From assembly GCA_012845835.1 (NCBI GenBank), contig JABAKD010000005.1, positions 11,204,705 to 11,268,704 on the forward strand: 64,000 bases of DNA. The letters run 5' to 3'. This document shows positions 55,480-64,000 of this stretch, one piece after another; positions within the stretch are counted from its first letter, which is position 1, and each line of letters opens with the position of its first letter. The stretch comes from Undaria pinnatifida. Its lineage: Eukaryota > Sar > Phaeophyceae > Laminariales > Alariaceae. Made by a program: the position numbers and the translations under genes. A model generated the notes under the pieces. It was not told where the DNA came from. It was given only the letters and a program-made list of their open reading frames with translations, and made no database searches.

Positions 55480-56615
55480 ACACTGGCTCATACTGGCTAT
55501 GTGCTAACATGTCCATAACAAGATCGGTATTTGATGGACTCGAAGCTGCTGGAACGTTTGTGGAGGTTTCTGAAGTTCCCGCGAGTAGCAATATCGCAAA
55601 GTCAAAGTGTCACTTGAAGTGGAAGAGCGATGCGCACGGCATGATTGATAGAGCTGAGGCACGGTTGGTAACTAAGGGCTATAGCCAGGTAGAGGAAGTC
55701 GGCTACTTCGGGACTTTTGCCCCCACTGCCTCGACCACGTCTAACAGACTCATTGCAGCAATGGCGTGCAAGCTTCATCGGGACTTGAGACACTTGGACG
55801 TGTACCAGGCCTTTATTCAGGCAGAGTTGGATACCGAGATATTCTTGAGACTTCCTCGCGGTTGTGGCGAGATCTCGGGTAAGGAAGTGCTACTCAACAA
55901 AGCCATTTACGGGCTGAAGCAGATTAACCGCTCATGGTACAAGCTACTGCCGTCAACCTTAGTAGAGTGTCTGTTTGAGCAGTGCTTAGTAGACCTGTGC
56001 GTGGTTCGGCTAATAATGTTGAATGACGCGGTTGTGGCGATGCTGGTGGTCCACGTGGACGACATCAAGATCGCAGCGACCAAGGAGGTGACGGATTCGG
56101 TAGTAGCTGATCTAAATAAAATATTTCCTACAAAACATCTGGGCGAGGTTACGTGGTACATGGGTAGCGAGTACAGGAGGGATCGTGTGAAGGGAACCCT
56201 GGAGATTTTGCAAACTCAGTTCATCCGAAACGTTGTCGACCGTTTCGGTATCACTAAGGCCAGCCCCATCCCTGCTTCACCGTCGTTGGACCTCAGGTAC
56301 GTGAGTGACGAGGAACCTGTGATGGACGCGAATTTCCATGAAATTGTGGGGAGTTTGTTGTGGGTTGCGAACCAGACGAGACCTGACATCTCCAACGCAT
56401 TGCGAGCGATTGCACGGTTCTCGCACGATCCTAAGGAAGTGCACGTGAAGGCTGCTAGGAAGGTTCTCGAGTACTTGAGCATTGAATCCCACTTGGCCTT
56501 GACTTTCAGGAAAAATAGTAAGTTAGGGGATGTACAGTTGAAATACGACCTAGAGGCGTACGTAGACGCAGACTACGCCCACAAGGCCGAGGACAGGCGT
56601 TCGTATCTGGTGTAG
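55480..56615 (+). pseudogene. Copia 2 reverse transcriptase
   Basis: RVT_2 landmarks in order: LKWKSDAHGMIDRAEARLV, TKGYSQVEEVGYFGTFAP, LDVYQAFIQAELDTEIFLRL, KAIYGLKQINRSWY and the catalytic VHVDDIKIAA, with HVDD in place of the commoner YVDD. KHLGEVTWYMGSEYRRD and GSLLWVANQTRPDIS follow, then the RNase H start EAYVDADYAHKAEDRRS. The frame is open for 381 codons and ends at TAG after a few bases were lost near 56604. Confidence 0.85.
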
Positions 56616-57028
56616 CTGTTTGCTGCGGAGGAACGCTCGTATCTTGGTTTTCTAGGACGCAGAAATGCGTTACGCTCTCCACCACTGAGGCCGAGTATGT
56701 AGCGATGGCCAACGGGGTGAAGGAGGCCCTGTACGTGCGAGGAGTCTTGGTTTTCTTGATGCCTAGTCTTGGATCGCCGAGCATTGGAGTGTTTGAAGAC
56801 AACAAAGGGGCGATTGACTTGGCCTAAAACCCACCGAGTACGTCAAACAGCAAGCACATCGACGTGAGGTACCACTTCCTGCGCGAGTTGGTGGGAAAAG
56901 GAGACCTATGCGTCAAGTACTTAAGGACGGAGCATCAGCATGCGGACATTTTCACCAAGGCGATTGCTCGGGAGTGTTTTGAGAAACACCGTGATTTTTT
57001 GTTGGGGAAAACAAGTTTTCCGTCGTAA
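56604..57028 (+). pseudogene. Copia 2 RNase H and C-terminus
   Basis: Continues the domain in another frame: SGVAVCCGGTLVSWFSRTQK, LSTTEAEYVAMANGVKEALY, FEDNKGAIDLA, an in-frame TAA at 56825-56827, then SKHIDVRYHFLRELVGKG and HADIFTKAIARECFEKH to TAA at 57026. Catalytic Asp (DADYA, previous entry), Glu (TEAEY) and Asp (EDNKG) are all present. Confidence 0.85.
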
Positions 57029-57504
57029 ATTATTTTCGGGAGTTGCCAGCGTTGTTGCAGGCTTGTTAGTTGATCCAGCGCCAAGGAGGGTGTTCGATAT
57101 AGCTTGTCTCAACGAACAAAGTAGGAACAACGATGGTCACGAAGGATCGTCCGACGGGGTATTGTGGGATTACCCGACGGTGTACTGCGAAATATTATAA
57201 CATGGGAAGGACACGTGGAATAGCCCTGGAGGCCCTTGTAGCCTGTTCCTGAAACCAGTCTAGGAACGCGTGGAAATATGGGAATGGAGTACCTGTAGAA
57301 TTTATGAATTTGGAGGCTGAGAATATTGCCTGGTGTGGAGCGAGATGGCTTAGCCCACTCGCCTCACTCCATATATTTCCCTCTTATCAGCATCCGGGAT
57401 CAACTAATGAAGACATCTGTATACCATCTTCTTCACACTGTGTGTTGCGGTGAAGCTCGCGGCCTGAGACTGGGCTGCTGGAAGCACATTATTACACTTC
57501 GCAT
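57029..57504. other. 3' flank of copia 2; possible LTR
   Basis: TGTTCGATATAGC at 57091 follows a purine tract and could begin an LTR. I cannot find a second copy in the window to confirm it. No gene seen. Confidence 0.35.
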
Positions 57505-57620
57505 AACCGACTTAATCCAACATTCCCGACGATCGCCAAGTACCTTCTCGCGCAGCGAGCCACCAGTCAAGTGTGACAAAACACTTCTCCACTTACAGCA
57601 AAAAACGCTGACTAAACATG
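57505..57620. mobile_element. End fragment of minisatellite element MS
   Basis: One unit (CCCGACGATCGCCAAGTaCCTTCTCGCGCAG) plus the element end GAGCCACCAGTCAAGTGTGACAAAACACTTCTCCA, in the orientation of the 59-kb copy. Confidence 0.75.
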
Positions 57621-57639
57621 TATTGTTTCTTTTCATTAC

Positions 57640-59085
57640 TCTCCATTTTTAAAAATCCCTTACATACTTTTTTAATATACTTTTTCCAACGCACACCGGT
57701 AGGGGTCTTTCCAACGCACACTCTGTCGGGCCCCTGCCAACGCACACTGAAGGGGGGGGGTTCGGGGGGGGGGCGCGTGCCCCCGCCCCGACACTGCTAG
57801 TAGCATCTAACCACCGTTCGGCTGCCCTGCCAACCCAGCCCTGCCAACCCAGCGCTGGTGGTGCATTTTGGAAAACACACACCAACACCAACACACTACA
57901 CTGCTAGTATTAGCATCCAAGCACCGTTCGGCTGCCCTGCCAACGCAGCGCTGGTGGTGCATGCGCTGGAACGTTTGCGCCTCTGCTGTTCCATCCTGCC
58001 CGTGCGGGGCATTTGGGACAATGAACACAACACACACCAAAACATTTCACTTCGTTGTGCCCTGGGCTGCGGAAAAAAAATCCCCTCCCAAAAATACCGC
58101 CTCGTCCTTTTAAAACCATGAAATTCAAACGACCGAGCTTCAAATCAAACGGCGCTACGAACTACACCCTGGAACGCAAACAACCTCGCGGCGCACACCG
58201 CACACCCTCTATTTCTATCCCTCGTCGGATACACCGCGCTCCTCGGCGTTGCGCTGGAACGTTTGCGCCTCCGCTGTTCCATCCTGCCCGTGCGGGGCAT
58301 TTGGGACAACGAACACAACACACACCAAAACATTTCACTTCGTTGTGCCCTGGGCTGCGGAAAAAATATCCCCTCCCAAAAATACCGCCTCGTTCTTACA
58401 AAACCATAAAATTCAAACGGCCGCGCTTCAAATCAAACGGCGGTACGAACAATACCCTGGCACGCACACACCAATACACACACCGCACACCCTCTATTTT
58501 TATCCCTCGTTGGATACACCGCGCTCCTCAGCGTTGCGCTGGAACTTTCGCGCCTCTGCTGTTCGATCCTGCCCGTGTGGTCTGCTGTGTCTGCGTGCGG
58601 CGACGACTGCGTCCTTCAGTTCGGCTGCTGCATACTTTCCCTCGCTGGTTCCTGTCGCAGCTCATCTCCGCCGCGTGCTGTGGGTGTCTTCTATAAGCCT
58701 CTTCGCTCGTTCCAGGCTCCTCCTTCTCTGCGGCTGCGTGTTCTTTGTCCTCTTCAAACCTTACAGCGTACCACCTCCTCGTGCTGCGGCGGAATCTCCG
58801 CACACACACCATGCAGCGGAACGTCCTTACAGCAGAGCGGTATCTTGACGACTGGGGAGACCAACTCTTCCGATACCCATTCACAGGGCTCTTTCTGTGT
58901 AGTACATACATGTGTAGCGCAGCGCAGTAGTCCTGTGTGTTTGCGTTTGTAGGATACGCGTACGTGTTCGAACCTGCCATACTACCTCACCTTCCTCCAG
59001 CGTTCCTGCGATTCAAATCCCTTCCATCAGGATCCACCTGTGCATGTATCATCTCCTATTGTAGACTATGTACTCCAGACCATGC
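57640..59085. repeat. Inverted copy of the 30.1-32.1 kb segment
   Basis: Matches 30600-32110 in reverse. It has two tandem subunits with CCCTGGGCTGCGGAAAAAAnATCCCCTCCCAAAAATACCGCCTCG (58050 and 58345) and CTGGAACGTTTGCGCCTCyGCTGTTCCATCCTGCCCG (57967 and 58253). The SINE-2 found at 30802 is absent here. The frames on both strands are repeat shadows. Confidence 0.8.
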
Positions 59086-59640
59086 GTCTCCAGCTACGGC
59101 TGTGCGTCCTGTAACAAGTGTTCGGGTCTATCAGCACGTTACATCCTACACCTGCGTACAACGTAATCTATGCGCACATTGTCATCACACCATGCGGCCT
59201 TCCTCGCTAAGTTCTGCTGTTCCCTTTGCAGGGGACTAAGTACGAGCATCCTATCGGTGACAGTCTCCGCCTCAAAGCGAAAGTCGCCGACTAAACATTC
59301 AGCCACTCCCGACGATCGCTAAGTGCATTCTCGCGCAGTCAAGTGTGACAAAACATTCAGCCACTCGCGACGATCGCCAATGCTTTCTCGCGCTGTCAAG
59401 TATGATAAAACATCCCGCCACTCCCGACGATCGCCAAGTAAGTGCCTTCTCGCGCAGTCAAGTGTTACAAAACATTCCGCCACTTCCGACGATCGCCAAG
59501 TGACTTCTCGCGCAGTCAAATGTAATAAAATATTCCGCCACTCCCGACGATCGCCAAGTGCCTTTTCGCGCAGCGAGCCACCAGTCAAGTGTGACAAACC
59601 ACTTCTCCAAAAAGCACTTGACTAGACTAGACTAAACATG
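59080..59640. mobile_element. Minisatellite element MS, uninterrupted copy
   Basis: Reverse orientation to 22139-22714. Contains CGTGTAGGATGT-type sequence, a single AACAC (59118-59122, minus), the AACAGCAGAnnTnnGCGAGGAAGGCCGCATGG block and five minisatellite units (59300-59570) with GACGATCGCCAAGTG. It serves as the empty site for L1. Confidence 0.8.
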
Positions 59641-59644
59641 TACT

Positions 59645-60062
59645 TTTTCTTTCTTTTTTTTTCCTTTTCTTTCATTTCCTTTTCTTGTTATCTTTTGTTT
59701 TTGTATATTTTTTAAATAGGCTTGCGTCTGACGTGCGTATGCGTGATTGGTACTACGTGTAAGGTATACGTGGTAGGCTTTCATGAGTGGCAAGCAGTAT
59801 AGTAGGTTTTTCCGTGCACTATTATTAGTAGTGCGAGACGTATGCACGAGAATGGACCTGACACATCGTAGGCTCACTCCCGATTTCACTTTGTAAATAT
59901 TTCTGGCGGAGGCATTAATTGCGTCAGCTGTGATATATGCCGTGTACCAACTTTGGTTTGTTTGTGTTTTTTTCCGTGGGGTATTCCTCCGCTCCAGAGT
60001 GACTGGAGCCTGTCCTGTGACCACGGACTTGATTATGCGAGGTAATGTGAGAACAACAACAA
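59645..60062 (+). mobile_element. LINE 3' end, copy D
   Basis: A 5'-truncated LINE 3' UTR. It carries CTGACGTGCGTATGCGTGAT, CTCACTCCCGATTTCACTTT, GCGTCAGCTGTGATATATGC and the stem-loop GCTCCAGAGTGACTGGAGC (59991-60009), and ends GTAATGTGAGAACAACAACAACA. It lies immediately after the MS element. Confidence 0.82.
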
Positions 60063-60580
60063 CATTACGGCGAAACGGAGCGACCTCTTCGCTTTGCTTA
60101 CCGTGAGTAGCAGCGTTGAAATCAATTTACCCCGGGTGGGTGCGTTTCGCCCGTCTTCTTGCTCCTCTGCCCCTTGCCCTCGCTATGCGTTTGAGGAGGC
60201 TTGTTGAGCTGAGGGCTTAACGTTGTCTCTCTTCAGGCCCAATCGAGACCTAAACTCAGAAATTGTGGCTCCCTAACATCGCCAGGCTGAGGGGCAAAAT
60301 AGTACCATACACCACACTCACTTGTTCCATTACACGACTGCCCACAGGGCGTGCATAACTCGTAGGTGGGGGGGTAAAGTCGGTGGGCCTAATTTTAACA
60401 TGCCACATCAGCTTCTTATTTGATGGGTCAGGAGGCTCAATTTTAAATAATTTATACCGGTATTACTCAATGTCATAAATAACTCAGGAAAAATGCGCAA
60501 ACGGATGGACCGAGTAGATTTTGTTGTGGTTCATAAATAGAAAATCATCATTCCCACCTTTTTGGCAGCGGTACAGGGGC
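60063..60580. other. No recognised gene
   Basis: Sequence between the LINE tail and the foldback element. No long frame or repeat match was seen. Confidence 0.4.
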
Positions 60581-62430
60581 GTGTTGCGATTTGTCGCCCC
60601 CCCCGATGCATGGGATCCCTTCGGCAATATCCAAACCCTGCTGAAATATCTAATCCCCCCCCCAAAATCTGATTCCCCCCTAAAATATCTGATCTCCACC
60701 TGAAATATCTGATCCCCCTATAAAATATATGACCCCCCCCTGAAATATATGATCCCACCCTGAAATATATCACCCCCCCCCTCCACCTCAAACGGCCGGG
60801 TGATTACCTACGAACAAGGGTGAATTATTGCCCCCCTGTATTCTATCAATGAGCGGGGTGATATGTTGAAGTGGGTGGGAAACCGCAACACCTTCCGCGC
60901 ACCCCGATACACTGTATCAGGGGTGGCATTGCGTCTAACACGCCCGGCGGGGATTTGAATATTGCAGCCGGTGATATACTGTATCATGTGTGATACAGCC
61001 CCCCGTGACACACCGTATCAGGCCCCCTGATACACTGTATCAGGCCCCCCTGATACGCTGTATCACTCTGATACACTGTATCAGAGGGGGTTACGATATG
61101 TCAAGGGGGGGTCAGATATTTCAGCCTAGATGAAATGCTGTATGAGGGGTGATACAGACCCCACTGTATCAGGGGGGGATCTGATATTTTATCCTGTGAT
61201 ATACTGTAACACGGGGTGATACCGCCCCCCGTGATACACCGTATCAGCTCCCCTGATACACTGTGTCAGGCCTAAATGATGCTCTGTATCAGGCCCTCCT
61301 GATACACTGTATCAGGCCCCCCTGATATGCTTTTTTTTTTTTTTTTTTTAGCACACTTTCACTTCCCAGCTTCTGGACAAGCCGTTGTCACAGGTGTCAT
61401 CCCTTCTCCTCCCCGGTTTTTGGCTTCAATTTTTATCGCACATAGGGTTCAGCAATCCCACTGCTCGTCGATTGTTCATCGAATGTTGCTAATTCACGCT
61501 CTCGCGCTTTCCGCAAGTCAATTTGTGCACAAGAAGAAGTCCCAACGAATTTATACGAGTATGCACTCTGCGGGGCTCGAACTTACGAAACTGACCTATA
61601 CCAGGCTCGAGGATAACCTGATACGCCACCGGGGCGACCGGTTACATGCTGTATCACCCTGATACACCGCATCAGAGGGGGTTACGATATGTCAGGCGGG
61701 GGTCAGACATTTCAGCCTAGATGATATACTGCATGAGGGGTGATGATACAGACAGACCCCACTGTATCAGGGTGGGATCAGATTTCTCATCTGTTGATGT
61801 ACTGTATCACGGGGTGATAACGCCCCCCGTGGTACACCGTATCAGGCCCCCTGATACACTGTATCGGGTCTCTCTGATACTCTGTGTCAGGCCCTCCTGA
61901 TACACGGTATCAGGCCCCCTGATACGCGGTATCATCTTGATACACTGTATCAGGGCGGGTTATGGTATTTCAGGGGGGGTCTGATATTTCAGCCTAGATG
62001 ACATACTGCCTGAGAGGATATACAGACCCCTCCGGCTGCAATATCTAAATCCCCGCCGCGCGTATTAAACGCATTGCCACCCCTGATACAGTGTATCAGG
62101 GTTCGCGGAGGGTGTTGCGATTTCCCACCCACTTCAACATATATATCACCCCGCTCTTCGATAGAGTACAGGGGGGGCAACAATTCTCCCTTGTTCGTAG
62201 GTAATCATGCGGCCGTTTGATGTGGATGGGGGGGGTGATATATTTCAGGGTGGGATCATATATTTTAGGGGGGGATATCAGATATCTCAGGGGGGGATCA
62301 GATATTTCCGGGGGGGTTCAGATATTTTTTGGGGGGATCATGTATTTTTGGCGGGGATGATATATTTCAGCGGGGTTCGGATATTGCCAAAGGGACCCCA
62401 TGAATCGGGGGGGCCGACAAATCGCAACAC
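60581..62430. mobile_element. Foldback-like element with palindromic satellite core
   Basis: Left arm 60581-60972 and right arm 62031-62430 are inverted repeats: GTGTTGCGATTTGTCG at the tips, then GGCAATATCCrAACCC, many CTGAAATATCTGATCCCCCC-type units, CAAACGGCCG, ATTACCTACGAACAAGGG, GAAGTGGGTGGGAAA and GGCGGGGATTT. The core has about 20 copies of TGATACAcTGTATCA, spaced by C or G runs, organised in a roughly 285-bp higher-order direct repeat (61050-61325, 61650-61935, then partial). A SINE-2 interrupts it at 61331-61645. No protein is encoded. Flanks AGGGGC and AGGGC may be a TSD. Confidence 0.85.
61331..61645 (-). mobile_element. SINE-2 copy nested in the foldback core
   Basis: 19 T at 61331-61349 are the poly(A) end on the minus strand, followed by GCACACTTTCACTTCCCAGC and the collinear body to GCCACCGGGGCGACCGG. 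ATGCT is repeated on both sides (61327-61331 and 61646-61650). Neighbouring satellite units show the uninterrupted TGATACGCTGTATCA. Confidence 0.88.
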
Positions 62431-63459
62431 AGGGCAGCAAGGCAACAAATTCATAAGGCTTCAACACAAAAAACGCCAAATATCTCCAACGAAAAAAAAA
62501 CTATTTAATACGGCGTGCCGCATAGATAGGACTATACGGCTGGGTTGTACCTTGTATTAGTGAATAGTCCATTGTTGTTGTTGTTGTGTTTGATGATGTT
62601 GATGTTGATGTTGTTGTTGTGATTGTTGTTGCTGTTGTTGTTTGTTCTCACATTAACGACTCGATTTTTTTTTTTTTTTTTATCGAAAAATTTAACGCAG
62701 GCCCACACGGAGATTTATAATCAAGTCTGTGGTGACAGGACAGGCACCTTCCAGTCACTCTGGAGTAGGGGAATACCCCACGGAAAAAAAACCAAAACAA
62801 GAACAAAAGCAGTACACGCACACCAGGCATGTCATACCTGACGCTACTAATTCCTCCCATACAAAAATATTATAATAAAATCGGGAGTCAGCCTACGACG
62901 CACAAGTATCATTCCACTGGTGGTGGTACATATGTCTCACCACTCGCGCCTGAGAACGCCCGACTACACCGCTTGTCACCCAGAAAAGACTACGTACCAC
63001 GTACGTATTTTGAAAAACAATATTATTGCACATGGTAACTATCACTACGCATACGAACGTCATACTCAGGTCTGTTGAAAATATAAAAGAGAGAAAAAGA
63101 AAAGGCAGAAAAAAGATAATAAATAAATGCGAAACGCAAAGGGAAAAGAAAAGAACTTCTTACGTGTACAACGAAGCAACGACAAGAAGAAGAGAGCTCC
63201 CGGAGGAAGCAAGGAAACGAAATGGGAAGAAAAAATAGCAAGAATATCAGCATAGCCTAGGAACGGACAAAATACGGCATTGGCCTCATATAGAGGGTAT
63301 CAGTTGTGCATCATTGACACTGAGAGGGAGAGCGCACGAAAAGGAAGAAGTCAGACCGGCGTTACGCTAACTTGTGGCCGCCATTGGACGGCCCACAATT
63401 TCAGGACGGTGGTGGCCACACCCAGACTCCAATTTCTTGCGCAGGACGCCCCTCCTCCC

Positions 63460-63590
63460 TTCCCCCTTTCCCCCACTCCTCCCGCCCCCCGCCCCCCCCC
63501 CCGCCCCCCCCCTCCCGCCGCCCCCCCCCCCCCCCCCCCCCCCCTCCCTCCCCTCCCCCCGCCCCCCCCCGCCCCTCTTCCCCAAGTCGC
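63460..63590. repeat. Poly-C tract (Gly codons of the LINE on the minus strand)
   Basis: More than 100 bases of nearly pure C with occasional G, T or A. On the minus strand it reads as Gly/Arg-rich sequence following KRLG, in the same place as the Gly-rich tail of copy A. Strong G-quadruplex potential on the minus strand. Confidence 0.8.
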
Positions 63591-63667
63591 TTAGGGATGC
63601 CGACAGCGGATGCCGCTGCCGCGGCCTTTGCGTGTCGCTCTGCAGCTTTGCATCTCTCCGCGTCATG

Positions 63668-63990
63668 CTATTCCCGCATGAATGTCTCCGCTTCCTCCTC
63701 TACCCGTCGAAACCATCTGCCGGCCTTCTGTGCATTCTTTCGCCACCCTTCGAACTTCATTTTACAGAACGACATCATGTCCTCCTCCAGGTGCACCATC
63801 CAGTCCTTCTCTTCCCCCCTTGAGTAGCTTTTACGGCCAATAAGCTCCCCAAACATCACCCTCTTTGGTAGACGCTCCTCCTTCATGCGTGCGAATCTCG
63901 CAAACAACATCCTCCGATTGCGCACTATCGCCTCTATGCTCTCGAAAGCCTCCCAGTATCTACCGTGGTGGGCATTCTCCAGGCGGCCTT
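63668..63990 (-). pseudogene. LINE ORF2 C-terminal tail, copy B
   Basis: AHHGRYWEAFESIEAIVRNR, then RMLFARFARMKEERLPKRVM and FGELIGRKSYSRGEEKDW. This is the LINE post-RT tail, homologous to copy A. A TAG at 63668 follows FMRE where copy A has TTG, after which similarity continues (HDAERCKAAERHAKAAA). Ancestral Trp (TGG) would explain both. The domain continues past the window edge. Confidence 0.7.
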
Positions 63991-64000
63991 GGTGGGGGGG

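Larger units (their letters stand above)
55297..57028 (+). mobile_element. Copia element 2, internally deleted
   Basis: Only the C-terminal half of pol remains: reverse transcriptase then RNase H, preceded by a short unrelated frame from ATG at 55297. Gag, protease and integrase are missing. CCAAGGAGGG followed by TGTTCG at 57083-57096 could be the polypurine tract and LTR start, but no second LTR is visible. The RT differs clearly from element 1, so these are separate lineages. Confidence 0.82.
62571..64000 (-). mobile_element. LINE 3' end, copy B, running off the window
   Basis: On the minus strand: ORF2 tail (63990-63668), Gly-rich tract, 3' UTR with CTGAAATTGTGGGCCGTCC, CTGACTCCCGATTTTAT and a stem-loop at 62750-62764 (TCCAGAGTGACTGGA), then GTTAATGTGAGAACAAACAAC and a long degenerate (AAC)n/(CAT)n tail at 62571-62650. 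Its 5' extent lies beyond base 64000. Confidence 0.8.

Noticed and set aside
50481..57028. UAA/UAG read as glutamine in this organism
   Set aside because: Gag also has TGA stops and frameshifts, and the LINE TAG at 63668 aligns with a Leu or Trp codon; decay is simpler.
60900..62100. Palindromic repeats as a CRISPR or integron array
   Set aside because: Spacers are runs of C or G and larger direct repeats; the arms show it is an inverted-repeat element.

Overview
This is a repeat-dominated stretch of a eukaryotic nuclear genome. The evidence is one multi-exon gene with GT-AG introns, two decayed Ty1/copia elements, non-LTR (LINE) 3' ends, two clear families of tRNA-derived SINEs plus a possible third, an LTR element with target-site duplications, inverted-repeat DNA elements, and a short internal TTAGGG-type telomere array. 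There is no operon structure. A carbohydrate-type sulfotransferase gene and a decayed tyrosine recombinase of a kind I associate with algae and oomycetes suggest a macroalga or related stramenopile. That assignment is inference.

Layout. The left 6 kb hold the only well-supported host gene, a minus-strand sulfotransferase (443-5939) rebuilt here from four exons whose phases agree and whose splicing restores the PAPS-binding R-x7-S spacing. From 6 to 21 kb the DNA is mostly non-coding: SINE copies, a MITE-like element with a 75-bp tandem array, GGTACC-type minisatellites, C-rich inverted-repeat arms and a few low-confidence ORFs. At 21-26 kb is a nest: a minisatellite element is interrupted by an LTR retrotransposon (22720-26028, TSD AACAC), which itself carries a SINE in its 5' LTR and a TIR element in its interior. 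From 26 to 44 kb are tandem duplications, LINE 3' fragments, SINEs, a 1.2-kb inverted-repeat element, a tail-to-tail retroposon palindrome and a possible type II membrane-protein exon. From 44 to 49 kb are CAG-rich and G-rich minisatellites and a decayed tyrosine recombinase. From 50 to 57 kb two unrelated copia elements lie head to head. From 57 to 60 kb is an inverted partial copy of the 30-32 kb segment and of the minisatellite element. From 60.6 to 62.4 kb is a foldback-like element built of TGATACAcTGTATCA palindromes, and the window ends inside another LINE copy.

How the parts relate. Several insertions can be read against empty sites elsewhere in the window: the LTR element against the 59.1-kb copy, SINE-2 copies against the 3' LTR, the 37-kb palindrome and the 58.8-kb segment. 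LINE 3' ends share a stem-loop followed by an (AAC)n tail. A separate retroposon family ends in the same tail, suggesting it borrows the LINE machinery. All element coding sequences seen here are broken or truncated, so the visible copies are probably inactive.
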